The notes below the pieces were generated by a model. The model had not been told where the DNA came from and ran no database searches. It saw only the letters and a list, made by a program, of their open reading frames with translations. From contig NZ_CP110383.1 in the NCBI RefSeq assembly GCF_026015965.1, forward strand, positions 217,807 to 281,806: DNA of 64,000 bases, written 5' to 3'. A program made the translations under genes and the position numbers. The DNA comes from Selenomonas sputigena. GTDB lineage: Bacteria > Bacillota > Negativicutes > Selenomonadales > Selenomonadaceae. Positions 16,138 through 24,417 of this stretch are shown here, one piece after another (position 1 is the first letter of the stretch; every line of letters starts with the position of its first letter).

Positions 16138-16302
16138 ATGGCAAGCATCATTGTCGGCGCAATTGTCGCCGTCCTGCTCTTCTTCGCGCTGCGCCACGTC
16201 TATCACAATGTGAAGGCGGGCAAGGAAGACTGCTGCGGCGGAAGCTGCAGCGGCGGCTGCGGAGGCTGCGGCGGCAGCTGCAGCACGGGGCAGGAAAAGT
16301 AA
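16138..16302 (+). CDS. FeoB-associated Cys-rich membrane protein
   Basis: 54 residues. An N-terminal transmembrane helix (residues 2-18, ASIIVGAIVAVLLFFAL) is followed by a short basic linker and a tail with six Cys (KEDCCGGSCSGGCGGCGGSC). This is the layout of the small FeoB-associated proteins encoded after feoB in many Firmicutes, which may bind iron at the inner face of the transporter. GAAAGGAG lies 12 nt upstream of the ATG. It starts 45 nt after the feoB stop and a terminator follows, so it closes the feo operon. Confidence 0.85.
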   Translation: MASIIVGAIVAVLLFFALRHVYHNVKAGKEDCCGGSCSGGCGGCGGSCSTGQEK

Positions 16303-16317
16303 ACCGATGGATATAAG

Positions 16318-16346
16318 AAAAGCGTCGAGAGATTCTCGGCGCTTTT
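16318..16346 (+). terminator. Terminator of the feo operon
   Basis: AAAAGCGTCGAGA pairs with TCTCGGCGCTTTT (one bulge), with a T-rich end, 16 nt after the small Cys-rich gene. The convergent methyltransferase gene ends about 100 nt further on. Confidence 0.75.
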
Positions 16347-16441
16347 CTTGTTCGAGCGAATTGTTTATCGTATGTGTTTGGAGGAGTCGTAAAAATATAC
16401 GAAACGTTACCGCAGACTTTTTCAAGACATCCCGCGGCGAT

Positions 16442-17248
16442 TCAGCGGGCTGCGAAATGAAGGCAGGCAATCTTGTCGTTGCAGTTCTTGTTCCACCAAG
16501 GAATCACGGAGAGGAGTCCGAACAAGCCCCAGCGGCTGCGGAATCCCTCGTAGAGGGTTCGCTCCTTGAGGAAGGTGATGGCAGGATGGAGTCGTTCTAT
16601 CTCCTTGCCGCTTTTTACGCCCCATTGAAAGGGCGCTTTCTGCGTATCTACGGAATCGTGGCGCTTTTGCTGACCGATGAGAAAAGGCGGCATGATTTCG
16701 ATGAGCATGGAAGCATCGGCAAAGGCCTCGGCGAGCATGGCGAAGAGACTGCGCATCTCTTGTTCGCTGAAGTACATGGCCGCGCCTTCCAGAAGAATGA
16801 GGACGGGGCGACCTTCATGCTCGACTTTTTCTAGCCAGGCGGAATCGAAGACGGAGGCGGCGAGATTGTGAATGCGCGCGCCTGCTTCTGCGAGTAAGTT
16901 TTGGCGCAGTTCCATGACATCGGGCAGGTCGAGGTTGTACCAATCAATCTGTCCGTTGTCGATGCGGTAGAAGCGGGTGTCGAGACCGCAGGCGAGATTG
17001 ATGCATACCGCATCGGGCTGCTTTTCGATGAATGCCTTTGTTTCATGGTCGAGGATGTAGCTGCGCACGGCGACTCCCGTTTGCGAGTGCTTGGCGCGGG
17101 CGAACTTGGCGAAGTCGTAGTCGATCTGCTCGACGAGCCGCACGGCGAAATCGTCTCGGATCAAGGCGTCTGAGCGCTTCGTTTCTTCTGCTCGCGCCCA
17201 CAGGGGAATGAGCAAGGTTTCCGCTACACCGCTGAGCTTTGTTTTCAT
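16442..17248 (-). CDS. Class I SAM methyltransferase, LCMT/polyketide O-methyltransferase type
   Basis: 268 residues. The N-terminal GVAETLLIPLWARAEETKR, the motif I variant CINLACGLDTRFYRI (near residue 82), DLPDVMELRQ, and the ILLEGAAMYFSEQEM segment near residue 155 are typical of the leucine-carboxyl-methyltransferase-like family, seen in polyketide and small-molecule clusters. The substrate is unknown and no biosynthetic cluster surrounds it. The start is at 17248, with TAAGGAGG upstream on the minus strand. Its promoter (complement of 17298-17326) is followed by a Fur-like palindrome, so iron control is possible. Composition is more AT-rich than flanking genes. Confidence 0.85.
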   Translation of the reverse strand: MKTKLSGVAETLLIPLWARAEETKRSDALIRDDFAVRLVEQIDYDFAKFARAKHSQTGVAVRSYILDHETKAFIEKQPDAVCINLACGLDTRFYRIDNGQIDWYNLDLPDVMELRQNLLAEAGARIHNLAASVFDSAWLEKVEHEGRPVLILLEGAAMYFSEQEMRSLFAMLAEAFADASMLIEIMPPFLIGQQKRHDSVDTQKAPFQWGVKSGKEIERLHPAITFLKERTLYEGFRSRWGLFGLLSVIPWWNKNCNDKIACLHFAAR

Positions 17249-17297
17249 GAAAGGCCTCCTTATGAATAATTGATATAGAATCTCAATATCTACAAAC

Positions 17298-17326
17298 ATA
17301 TTATGATGCTTGTTCATCTATGTCAA
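17298..17326 (-). promoter_or_regulatory. Promoter of the LCMT-type methyltransferase
   Basis: On the minus strand: TTGACA (complement of 17321-17326), 17-bp spacer, TAATAT (complement of 17298-17303). A palindrome TGAGATTCTATATCA lies just downstream (about 17270-17286) and matches 10 of 14 Fur-box positions. Confidence 0.6.
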
Positions 17327-17455
17327 GGGTGAATACTCATGCTTGTACGGAAGCATAAACTCGGATTGGAGAACCGTGCGGAAGTAGCGATGCAGAAGTA
17401 TGATATTCATTCCTCATAAAACATTATTGAAAAATATTTTCATATATGTTACACT

Positions 17456-17486
17456 AAAAGCGTCGGAAAAATTCCGGCGCTTTTCT
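17456..17486. terminator. Bidirectional hairpin upstream of element copy 3
   Basis: AAAAGCGTCGGAA pairs with TTCCGGCGCTTTT, with A-rich and T-rich flanks. No gene ends directly before it on the plus strand, so it may insulate the fumarase leader from upstream transcription. Confidence 0.6.
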
Positions 17487-17513
17487 TTCCACTTGCGGAC
17501 GGGAGTTTTTACT

Positions 17514-17616
17514 ATGAAAGTCCAAGAAGTCAAGCCCGAAGGGCGCAGACTGATTGGGTAACTTTCATTAAGGGCGGCGCACAATGTCCACAAAGTGGAC
17601 GTTTGTGCGTGTAGCT
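17514..17616 (+). repeat. Dispersed structured intergenic element, copy 3 (fumC leader)
   Basis: Outer stem GAAAGT (17516-17521) pairs with ACTTTC (17561-17566), a double compensatory change relative to the GAAGCC/GGCTTC of copies 4 and 5. Inner stem AGTC/GACT replaces GGTC/GACC, and the tip hairpin is GCCC-GAA-GGGC. The second hairpin GCACAATGTCCAC/GTGGACGTTTGTGC is intact. It ends about 13 nt before the GGAGG site of fumC. Confidence 0.85.
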
Positions 17617-17639
17617 TGCAGATGAAGGAGGAGACGTTT

Positions 17640-19004
17640 ATGGAGTACAAGATCGAGCATGATTCTCTCGGAGAGGTTCGCGTACCGAAGGATCGCTATT
17701 GGGGGGCACAGACGCAGAGGAGCTTCGAGAATTTCCCCATCGGCACGGAAAAGATGCCGAAGGAGATCATCCGCGCCTTTGCCATCTTGAAGAAGTCGGC
17801 GGCGTTTGCCAACGCGACGCTCGGGCGGCTCGACGAGAAGCGCCGTGACGCCATCGCGAAGGCGGCGGACGAAATCCTCGCGGGTGATCTGGACGGGCAC
17901 TTCCCGCTCGCCGTGTGGCAGACGGGCAGCGGCACGCAGTCGAACATGAACGTCAACGAGGTGCTGGCGAATCGCGGCAATGAGATTGCGGGCGAGAAGC
18001 TTCTGCATCCGAACGACCATTGCAATATGTCGCAAAGCTCGAACGACACGTTCCCGACGGCAATGCACATCGCCGCCGTCGTCGCCATCGAGGACAAGCT
18101 CCTGCCGTCGATCGACAAGCTCGCCTCGACCTTCGAGCGTTTGATGAAGGAGAATGAAGGAATCGTCAAGACGGGCAGGACGCATTTGCAGGATGCCGTG
18201 CCCATTTCCTTCACGCAGGAGATCAGCGGCTGGCGCGCCATGCTCAAGGAGTCGCGTGCACAGATCGAGGCGACGCTGCCGTTCTTGAAGGAGCTGGCCT
18301 TGGGCGGCACGGCGGTCGGCACGGGACTCAATGCGCCCGAGGGCTTTGCCGAGGAAGTCGCACGCGTCGTCAGCGACATCACGGGACTCGATTTCCGTAC
18401 AGCGCCGAACAAGTTCCACGCGCTCTCGGCGAAGGATGAGATGGTCTTCGCGCACGGCGCCTTGAAGGGGCTGGCGACGAACCTCATGAAGATCGCCAAC
18501 GATGTGCGCTGGCTCGCGAGCGGCCCGCGCTGCGGCCTTGGCGAGATCACGATCCCGTCGAACGAGCCGGGAAGCTCCATCATGCCGGGCAAGGTCAATC
18601 CGACGCAGTGCGAGTCGGCGACGATGGTGGCGGTGCAGGTCATGGCGAACGATGCGGCTGTCGCTATCGCGGCTTCGCAGGGCAATTTCGAGCTGAACGT
18701 CTACATGCCCGTGACGATCTACAACTTCCTGCAGTCGGTGCGCCTCCTGGCGGATTCCCTGCGTTCCTTCGATGAGCGCTGCGTATCGGGCATCAAGGCG
18801 AACAAGGAGAAGATGCACGAGAATCTGCACCGCTCGCTGATGCTCGTGACGGCGCTGAATCCTGTCATCGGCTACGAGAAGGCGGCGAAGACGGCGCACA
18901 AGGCGTACGAGGAGAACATCTCGCTCAAGGAGGCGTGCGTCGCGCTCGGCTTCCTCGCGCCTGAGAAGTTCGACGAGGTCTTCCATCCCGAGGAGATGGT
19001 CTAA
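17640..19004 (+). CDS. fumC: Class II fumarate hydratase
   Basis: 454-residue member of the fumarase/aspartase superfamily that interconverts fumarate and L-malate without an iron-sulfur cluster. Signature GSSIMPGKVNP is near residue 315, WQTGSGTQSNMNVNEV near residue 97, and HPNDHCNMSQSSNDTFP near residue 125. The latter two segments favour FumC over aspartate ammonia-lyase, although the groups are close. The ATG at 17640 has GAAGGAGG 9 nt upstream. The gene directly follows element copy 3 and is followed with no gap by a methyltransferase, so the two are probably co-transcribed. It likely serves the reductive branch to succinate/propionate. Confidence 0.9.
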   Translation: MEYKIEHDSLGEVRVPKDRYWGAQTQRSFENFPIGTEKMPKEIIRAFAILKKSAAFANATLGRLDEKRRDAIAKAADEILAGDLDGHFPLAVWQTGSGTQSNMNVNEVLANRGNEIAGEKLLHPNDHCNMSQSSNDTFPTAMHIAAVVAIEDKLLPSIDKLASTFERLMKENEGIVKTGRTHLQDAVPISFTQEISGWRAMLKESRAQIEATLPFLKELALGGTAVGTGLNAPEGFAEEVARVVSDITGLDFRTAPNKFHALSAKDEMVFAHGALKGLATNLMKIANDVRWLASGPRCGLGEITIPSNEPGSSIMPGKVNPTQCESATMVAVQVMANDAAVAIAASQGNFELNVYMPVTIYNFLQSVRLLADSLRSFDERCVSGIKANKEKMHENLHRSLMLVTALNPVIGYEKAAKTAHKAYEENISLKEACVALGFLAPEKFDEVFHPEEMV

Positions 19005-19862
19005 GTGACGGATGTCGGCAAGAGTCCGGCCGTACCGGAAGCGGGCGCGGAGAAATCGCCCGAGGACGGCACGGGCAGAAAGCCGAACTACAAGAACTGG
19101 CTGCCGCGCCGCATGATTGCGGCGGCGCTCCTGGCAGCTGTCCTCTTCTGGGCATTTTTCGCGCTCGCGCTCGCTTTTTTGCCGCGTGCGGGCGCGTGGC
19201 TTGCCCTCGACGGCTTCCTCGCGCTCGCGGCTCTCGCTTCGACGCTCCTCACATTTTGGTTCTGCGCCCTCTACCGCATGTTTTCTTACGACGGCAAGCG
19301 GCAGTTGGCGCGGCAGATCGTTGAGGGAACGGCGGCATTTGTCAAGCTTCCCGTAGGCGGGCGCATCCTCGACGTCGGCTGCGGCAGCGGCGCTCTGACG
19401 ATCGCCTGCGCGAAGGGGAATCCCGCGTGCCAGGCGATCGGCGTCGACCTCTGGCGCGGCGTCTACGCCTCGTTCAGTCAGCGGATCTGCGAGGAGAATG
19501 CGGCGGCTGAGGGCGTGACGAATGTGGAGTTCCGCCCGGGCGACGCCCTCAAGCTCGATTTCCCCGACGAGAGTTTCGATGCGGTGACGAGCAACTATGT
19601 CTATCACAATATCCCAAAGATCTCGGGGCAGACGATGCTCGAAGAGACATTTCGCGTCCTGAAGAAGGGCGGCGTCTTCGCGATTCATGACATTATGGAG
19701 CGCGGCAAGTACGGCGATATGGAAGCGTTCGCCGCCAAGCTGAAGGATGAGGGCTACGAGGAGGTCGAACTTCTCGACACGGCCAAGGGCATGTTCATGA
19801 GTCAAGGAGAGGCGCGCTTCATGTGCTGCAGCGCCTCCAAGCTGCTTGTCGGCAGGAAGTGA
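19005..19862 (+). CDS. Membrane-anchored class I SAM methyltransferase
   Basis: 285 residues. A Pro/Gly/charged N-terminal tail (1-35) precedes two transmembrane helices (about residues 38-60 and 65-88). A cytosolic methyltransferase domain follows, with motif I RILDVGCGSG near residue 118, the GVDLWRG acidic residue, and the post-motif FPDESFDAVTSNYVYHNI. The start is GTG at 19005 immediately after the fumC stop, with AGGAG 9 nt upstream; there is no better in-frame start. The fold resembles UbiE/MenG-like and sterol-type methyltransferases acting on small or lipid substrates. The real substrate is not visible. It probably shares the fumC transcript. Confidence 0.82.
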   Translation: MTDVGKSPAVPEAGAEKSPEDGTGRKPNYKNWLPRRMIAAALLAAVLFWAFFALALAFLPRAGAWLALDGFLALAALASTLLTFWFCALYRMFSYDGKRQLARQIVEGTAAFVKLPVGGRILDVGCGSGALTIACAKGNPACQAIGVDLWRGVYASFSQRICEENAAAEGVTNVEFRPGDALKLDFPDESFDAVTSNYVYHNIPKISGQTMLEETFRVLKKGGVFAIHDIMERGKYGDMEAFAAKLKDEGYEEVELLDTAKGMFMSQGEARFMCCSASKLLVGRK

Positions 19863-20251
19863 AGTCGTCGTAACAGAAAAGTGGAAGGCTGTGCATGAGT
19901 CGGTTCGACTCGTGCGCAGCCTTTTTTGCAGGAGGGGCGGCGCACGATGCCCGATAGGCGGGTGCTGCGTGCATATTTTGCACGCAAGCGACATGGGGCA
20001 AACGTCCTTTAAATATTGTTAGAAATTACTCATGAAATTCGTCTGCGGAGTTTTGATTGCTCGTATTTCTTTCTTTTACAGCAGAAAGTCGTTTCCTTCT
20101 ATGCAGATTCATCGCAATTCATGTATATTGGAATCAACTGTCAGGGAGTTTTCTTGTTTTGCCTGAATTATCAGAAAAAACTTTCTTCTCGCAAAGAGAG
20201 ATTTTTGTTCTATAATAAAAGAAAGGTTGGGAGAGAAAGAGGAGGTATCTT
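19863..20251 (+). other. Intergenic region before the chemoreceptor gene
   Basis: About 390 bp. It begins with a strong terminator (19885-19927) and a small hairpin TGCGTGC/GCACGCA (near 19966-19986). The rest is AT-rich (20010-20230) and should contain the chemoreceptor promoter, but I could not pick convincing hexamers. No gene is seen. Confidence 0.5.
19885..19927 (+). terminator. Terminator after fumC-methyltransferase
   Basis: AAGGCTGTGC...CGTGCGCAGCC with an internal GAGTCG/CGACTC stem and a run of six T. Confidence 0.85.
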
Positions 20252-22219
20252 ATGAAACTGAAACCGAAGATGCTCTTGGGTATCGGAATCCCGCTCGTTG
20301 CGGTCTTCCTCATCGTGGGATTCGCGATCAGCACGATGGCAAGCTCGGCGCTGTCGGAGTCGAAGCAGAGAAGCATGTATGAGATGGGCGAGCATTATGC
20401 TAATGCCATCGACAAGATCGTGGAGATGAACCGCGTCGCTGTCGAAACGGCGACGGTGAATTGGGATGAGGCGATGCCCGAGGGCGAGGCGCTGCACGAG
20501 GCGCTGCTGCACATGGCGGAACGCCCGGGCGTCGTCTCCGCCTATATCGGCAGGGCGGACGGCAGCGCGGCGACGAGCGCGTCCTTCCGCGCGGGCTACG
20601 ACCCGAGGGAGCGCCCGTGGTACAAGGAGGCGGCCGCTGCTCCTGACAAGACGATCATATCCAAGCCGTACAAGGCGGCGTCCACGGGCAAGCCCGTCTT
20701 GACGATCAGCCGTGCCATCGAGAAGAACGGGGAGATCAAGGGCGTCGCCGCCATTGATATTTCGCTCGAAGCTGTCGGGGACATCGTACGGGACGTCAAG
20801 GTCGGTGAGACGGGGTCGCTCGTCATCTTAGGGCCGGAGACGGAGTACATCTACCACACGAAGTATACGGTGGACGACCGACTCAACGAGATCGACGGCG
20901 GCGCTTACAAGGATCTGGCGGCGAAGCTTACGACAGGCAAGCCCGAGCAGATCGAAGCCGAATATCAGGGCAGCAAGAAGTTTTATGCAGGCGTTCCCGT
21001 CGGGGAGACGGGCTGGACGGTGCTCATCGCCCTGCCGCGCGACGAGGCGAATGCCGCCGTCACGCACATGAGCATGCTCGTCGTCGCGATCTGCCTCGCG
21101 GCTCTCGCGCTGCTTCTCGGCATCACCTATGTATTGCTCCATGCGGTGACGACGCCGATCGGCGTCCTGTGCTCGCTGATGGAGAAGATCGCGGGCGGCG
21201 ACCTCACGACGCATCTTCCCGCGAGCAGCCGCTCCGATGAGATCGGCACCCTGCAGAACAGCTGCCGCGACATGATGACGAGCCTGCAGACGATGGTCAA
21301 GACGACGAAGGAAGCCGCCGACCATGTGTCGGAGTCGAGCGAGGAATTGACGGCAAGCTCCTCGCAGTCGGCGGACGCGGCGCAGTCGGCGGCGGAAGCC
21401 GTCGTCGTCATCGCCGAGGAAAGTGCGCGTCAGAGTACGATCGTTGAGGATGCAACAGGAAAGGTCATGGGCGTCAACGATGAGATGAAGACGATTCGCT
21501 CGGCGGTCGACAAGGCGCAGCAGGCGGTTGCCTCGACAGGCGAGGCTACCGAGGAAGGCGCGGAAAAGCTCAGGGGTGCGATCAAGGGCGTCGAAGGGCT
21601 GGCCGATGGCTCGGCAAAGACGAGCGCGGCGGTCGAAAAGCTCTACGAGGGCTCGAAGAACATCGCTGAGATCAACGAGCTGATCACGAGCATCGCAGGA
21701 CAGACGAAACTCCTCGCGCTCAACGCGGCGATCGAGGCGGCGCGCGCGGGCGAGCAGGGCAAGGGATTCGCCGTCGTCGCCGACGAGGTGCGAAAGCTCG
21801 CCGAGCAGAGCGAGCAGGCGGCGCAGGAGATCGGCACAGTCATCGGCAAGAACTCGGAAGAGATCGAGCATGTATTCTCGCTGACGAAGAGCCAGCAGGA
21901 CGATGTGCGCGAGAATGTGCGAGAGGTCAAAGAAGCAGGCGAGAAGTTCCGCCGCATTATGGGGCTTGTCGAGGAGCTTGAGGGCGAGATCGAATCCGTC
22001 GTCAAGATCAGCGAGAAGGTGCAGAAGAGCTGCGCCGAGACGGCGGCCGCCGTGCAGGAGATCAATGAGGTCTCGCATACGGTGCAGCAGAAGGCGACCG
22101 ACGTCTCCGCCGTATCGGAGGAGCAGGCGGCCTCGACCGAGGAGATCGCCGCCGCCAGCCAGACGCTCGCGCATCTGGCGGAGCAGCTGCAGCAAGGCGT
22201 GCAGAAGTTCCGACTGTGA
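20252..22219 (+). CDS. Methyl-accepting chemotaxis protein with dCache sensor domain
   Basis: 655 residues. Transmembrane helix 1 (about residues 8-28) is followed by a periplasmic sensor of about 240 residues; [14 protein letters not shown] and [12 protein letters not shown] are typical of dCache domains, many of which bind amino acids or carboxylates. Helix 2 (about 275-298) leads to a HAMP domain ([19 protein letters not shown]) and then the coiled-coil signalling domain. Its hairpin tip contains [20 protein letters not shown]. The adaptation region is rich in Gln/Glu. GAGGAGG precedes the ATG. A 43-codon copy of its extreme 3' end occurs after the Nudix gene downstream, evidence of a former tandem duplication. 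Confidence 0.93.
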   Translation: MKLKPKMLLGIGIPLVAVFLIVGFAISTMASSALSESKQRSMYEMGEHYANAIDKIVEMNRVAVETATVNWDEAMPEGEALHEALLHMAERPGVVSAYIGRADGSAATSASFRAGYDPRERPWYKEAAAAPDKTIISKPYKAASTGKPVLTISRAIEKNGEIKGVAAIDISLEAVGDIVRDVKVGETGSLVILGPETEYIYHTKYTVDDRLNEIDGGAYKDLAAKLTTGKPEQIEAEYQGSKKFYAGVPVGETGWTVLIALPRDEANAAVTHMSMLVVAICLAALALLLGITYVLLHAVTTPIGVLCSLMEKIAGGDLTTHLPASSRSDEIGTLQNSCRDMMTSLQTMVKTTKEAADHVSESSEELTASSSQSADAAQSAAEAVVVIAEESARQSTIVEDATGKVMGVNDEMKTIRSAVDKAQQAVASTGEATEEGAEKLRGAIKGVEGLADGSAKTSAAVEKLYEGSKNIAEINELITSIAGQTKLLALNAAIEAARAGEQGKGFAVVADEVRKLAEQSEQAAQEIGTVIGKNSEEIEHVFSLTKSQQDDVRENVREVKEAGEKFRRIMGLVEELEGEIESVVKISEKVQKSCAETAAAVQEINEVSHTVQQKATDVSAVSEEQAASTEEIAAASQTLAHLAEQLQQGVQKFRL

Positions 22220-22334
22220 GATGGAGCCTGCGGCATGCGGGCGCAAGACAAAAGGGAATAAGGCAAGGGACGAGAGCGGTGAAGCGCATCTTGCCCCTTG
22301 TTCTTTTTTAGAAGGAAAAGGAAGGAGCTGGAAG

Positions 22335-22802
22335 ATGGAAAGAATGAGCACGCTTTGCTATATCGAGCGCGAGGGCAAGTATCTGATGCTGCACCGCACA
22401 ATCAAGGAGAACGATGTCAATCACGGCAAGTGGATCGGCGTCGGCGGTCACTTCGAGGCGGACGAGTCGCCCGAGGAATGCCTGCTGCGCGAGGTGGAGG
22501 AGGAGACGGGATATCGGCTCGTTCGCTGGCAGTTCCGCGCACTCGTCACGTTCGTTTCAGGCGACGGAGTGACGGAGTACATGCATCTTTTCACGGCGGA
22601 TCGCTTCACGGGAGAGCCGATCTCTTGCGACGAGGGAGAACTCGCCTGGGTGGAAAAGGAGCGCATAGAGAGTTTGGAACTTTGGGAGGGCGACCGCATC
22701 TTTCTGCGCCTTCTGGCGCAAGATGTGCCGTTTTTCACATTGAAGCTCGTCTACGATGGTGCGGGCGGGCTGCTTGAGCATTGTCTGCATCGCTATGCGT
22801 GA
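22335..22802 (+). CDS. Nudix hydrolase, MutT/8-oxo-dGTPase-like
   Basis: 155 residues. The Nudix box GX5EX7REUXEEXGU is intact (residues about 37-59, ending REVEEETGY). Together with the N-terminal LCYIEREGKYLMLHR and GKWIGVGGHFE it resembles bacterial 8-oxo-dGTP diphosphatases that clean oxidised nucleotides. The ATG at 22335 has GAAGGAG 9 nt upstream; the frame is open much further upstream but that part is antisense-like read-through of the chemoreceptor gene. It sits between an intact chemoreceptor gene and a 3' fragment of another, as if inserted into or retained between tandem copies. Confidence 0.88.
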   Translation: MERMSTLCYIEREGKYLMLHRTIKENDVNHGKWIGVGGHFEADESPEECLLREVEEETGYRLVRWQFRALVTFVSGDGVTEYMHLFTADRFTGEPISCDEGELAWVEKERIESLELWEGDRIFLRLLAQDVPFFTLKLVYDGAGGLLEHCLHRYA

Positions 22803-22933
22803 TGAAAGCGACGGACGTCTCCGCCGTATCGGAGGAGCAGGCGGCATCGAACGAGGAAATCGCCGCCGCCAGCCAGACGCTCGCCGATCTCGCCGAACGT
22901 CTGCAGGCGGGCGTGGAAAAGTTTCGCCTGTGA
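22802..22933 (+). pseudogene. 3' remnant of a second chemoreceptor gene
   Basis: An open frame of 43 codons starting with an ATG that overlaps the Nudix stop. Its product differs from the last 42 residues of the chemoreceptor at 20252-22219 at only a few positions: [15 protein letters not shown] is identical and SQTLADLAERLQAGVEKFRL aligns with the chemoreceptor terminus. The sensor, HAMP and signalling domains are missing. It could still be translated through ATGA coupling but cannot signal. Confidence 0.75.
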
Positions 22934-22981
22934 TGAGGATGAAAATCGCTCAAAGCCTTGAAAATAAAGGCTTTGCGGCAC

Positions 22982-23010
22982 TTGACAGGGACGGATTCTG
23001 CGCTTATAAT
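22982..23010 (+). promoter_or_regulatory. Consensus promoter of the second fez-like module
   Basis: TTGACA (22982-22987), 17-bp spacer, TATAAT (23005-23010), about 115 nt before the gene at 23126. Confidence 0.75.
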
Positions 23011-23125
23011 AAGCGGAAATGCGAGGATATGGACGCGGTCTGCTCACGGGGCGGATCGCCTCCTGCGAGGAGGCGTTTGCCGCTTCGTTCCTCAAGGAAA
23101 TCAAAGGATATATGGAGGTAACATC

Positions 23126-23329
23126 ATGGGTGATCTTGGATTTGGCAAGCCGATTTTCTGGGTGGGTCTCGCTGCGGGCATCGTGGCGGGTGCGCTCGGC
23201 TATCGCTGCGTGCAGAAGCGCTGCGCGGCGAAGAAGGCGGCTGCTGCCGCACTGCCGCAGGCATCGCTCGAAGAGCTTCTGCAGCAGAAGGCGGAGATCG
23301 AGGCTCTGATCGAGGCGCAGCAGGCGTAA
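23126..23329 (+). CDS. Small single-pass membrane protein (fez-like module, copy B)
   Basis: 67 residues and clearly paralogous to the protein at 9193: MGDLGFGKPIFWVGLAAGI, one Gly/Ala-rich helix (about residues 10-27), then a Lys/Cys patch (KRCAAKKAAA) absent from copy A and a Leu/Glu helix SLEELLQQKAEIEALIEAQ. GGAGG lies 7 nt upstream. It is followed after 1 nt by a PGR-domain gene, the same order as in the fez-like operon, but here no ATPase follows. It has its own consensus promoter. The function is unknown. Confidence 0.78.
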   Translation: MGDLGFGKPIFWVGLAAGIVAGALGYRCVQKRCAAKKAAAAALPQASLEELLQQKAEIEALIEAQQA

Positions 23330-23330
23330 G

Positions 23331-23633
23331 ATGGGCATTCTCTCGGCGTTGGGCATACCAACGAACAAGTTCGAGCTCTTCCTGCGTTCCGTCGAGGTTT
23401 CGTCCTACATCCCCGGGCGCATACGGCTGCACAGCAAGATGCTCGTCGGCAGCCCCAAGGTGGAGAAGGAACTTCTGGCGTACCTTCGCTCGTATTCGGA
23501 GCTGAGCGAGGTGGAGACGAGCACGGCGACAGGCTCGATCCTCATCAAGTACACGCCGCAGCTTCTCCATACGAACGAGGAGCTGACGCGTGCGGAAGCG
23601 TACATCAAGGAGCACGCGAAGAATCGCAAATGA
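23331..23633 (+). CDS. PGR/HMA-like domain protein (fez-like module, copy B)
   Basis: 100 residues. It corresponds to the C-terminal domain of the protein at 9525: SSYIPGRIRLHSKMLVGSPK aligns with AAYTPGRMRLYSRSLMGNEK, and ATGSILIKYTPQLL with LTGSVLITYEPEFF. The two N-terminal membrane segments of the longer paralogue are missing, and the separate small membrane gene just upstream could supply the anchor. No CxxC metal site is present. It starts 2 nt after the upstream stop, so it is co-translated, and a terminator follows directly. Confidence 0.75.
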   Translation: MGILSALGIPTNKFELFLRSVEVSSYIPGRIRLHSKMLVGSPKVEKELLAYLRSYSELSEVETSTATGSILIKYTPQLLHTNEELTRAEAYIKEHAKNRK

Positions 23634-23637
23634 GCGG

Positions 23638-23688
23638 AAAAATCCGCCTGCCCCGCTGTATCGGACAGCGAGACGGGCGGATTTTTTT
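23638..23688. terminator. Bidirectional terminator
   Basis: AAAAATCCGCC...GGCGGATTTTTT with a second stem CGCTGT/ACAGCG inside the loop. It serves the PGR gene on the plus strand and the convergent hypothetical gene on the minus strand. Confidence 0.85.
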
Positions 23689-23755
23689 AGGAAGCGCTGA
23701 TAAAATGAGGTTGCTCGAATTTGACAGGCGGGCGGCGGCCTTTATTCACGGTTTT

Positions 23756-24232
23756 TCAATAGAGCTGCGCCTTCCAGTAGGCGAGGTCAGGCTCGTTCAA
23801 GGGCAGGTCGACGCTGTAGCCGTTGTCGTAGCGGATCTTGACGCGAACCTCGTCGGCCTTTCTGAGGAGCGGCAGCAGCTGGGGGGAGACGTTGAGGAAG
23901 AATTTGTTCGTGTTCTTCAGCGAGGTCTCGGGGCTGTATTCCTTGAGGTCGTAGCTTGGCGGCTCCTGCTTGACGATAGCGTCGATGTCCCAGGCGTCGC
24001 CATCGGCGCTTATGGTCACGAGCGGCTTTGGCTTCGCGCTGCTGTAGCGGTAGTCCCACATCGTGAGCGTCGCGCCTTCGACGCGGCCGCTTTCGTCGTA
24101 GGAGCCTTGGAAGTCGATCTTGCAGTAGGCGGAGAGGCTCTTTGCCGTGCGGTGGTCGGCGGTGTAGGTGTAGCCGAAGCCGAAGGCGCCGCAGAGGATG
24201 AGGAGGAGGCCGAAGTAGAGGAAGATTTTCAT
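23756..24232 (-). CDS. Hypothetical membrane-anchored or secreted protein
   Basis: 158 residues. An uncleaved anchor or signal peptide (residues 1-22, KIFLYFGLLLILCGAFGFGY) is followed by about 135 residues that look like a small beta-rich extracytoplasmic domain (TISADGDAWDIDAIVKQEPP, DEVRVKIRYDNGYSVDLPL). No catalytic motif or known family was recognised. The start at 24232 has GGAG about 10 nt upstream on the minus strand; the longer frame would overlap the promoter of the ROK gene. It is transcribed alone and convergent with the PGR module. Confidence 0.65.
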   Translation of the reverse strand: MKIFLYFGLLLILCGAFGFGYTYTADHRTAKSLSAYCKIDFQGSYDESGRVEGATLTMWDYRYSSAKPKPLVTISADGDAWDIDAIVKQEPPSYDLKEYSPETSLKNTNKFFLNVSPQLLPLLRKADEVRVKIRYDNGYSVDLPLNEPDLAYWKAQLY

Positions 24233-24349
24233 AGGGGTTCTCCGTTCCGCCCGCGCCGCTTCTGCACGTCTTTCGGAGAGAGCTGTTCGCGATGCGGGCA
24301 TGTTTTCTTCCTCTTATTATACTTTATGCGCCGCGCCTTGTCACTACCA

Positions 24350-24378
24350 TTGCGCCCGTGCGCCTCCTGTGCTATAGT
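24350..24378 (+). promoter_or_regulatory. Promoter of the ROK-nagA operon
   Basis: TTGCGC (24350-24355), 17-bp spacer, TATAGT (24373-24378), about 40 nt before the start codon. Confidence 0.55.
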
Positions 24379-24417
24379 GGTAGGAACGATGTTCAATATT
24401 TTCGAGGATGGGAGTCC

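Noticed and set aside
16138..16302. The Gly/Cys-rich tail after feoB as a metallothionein or antimicrobial peptide
   Set aside because: An N-terminal membrane helix and position directly after feoB match the FeoB-associated small-protein family much better.
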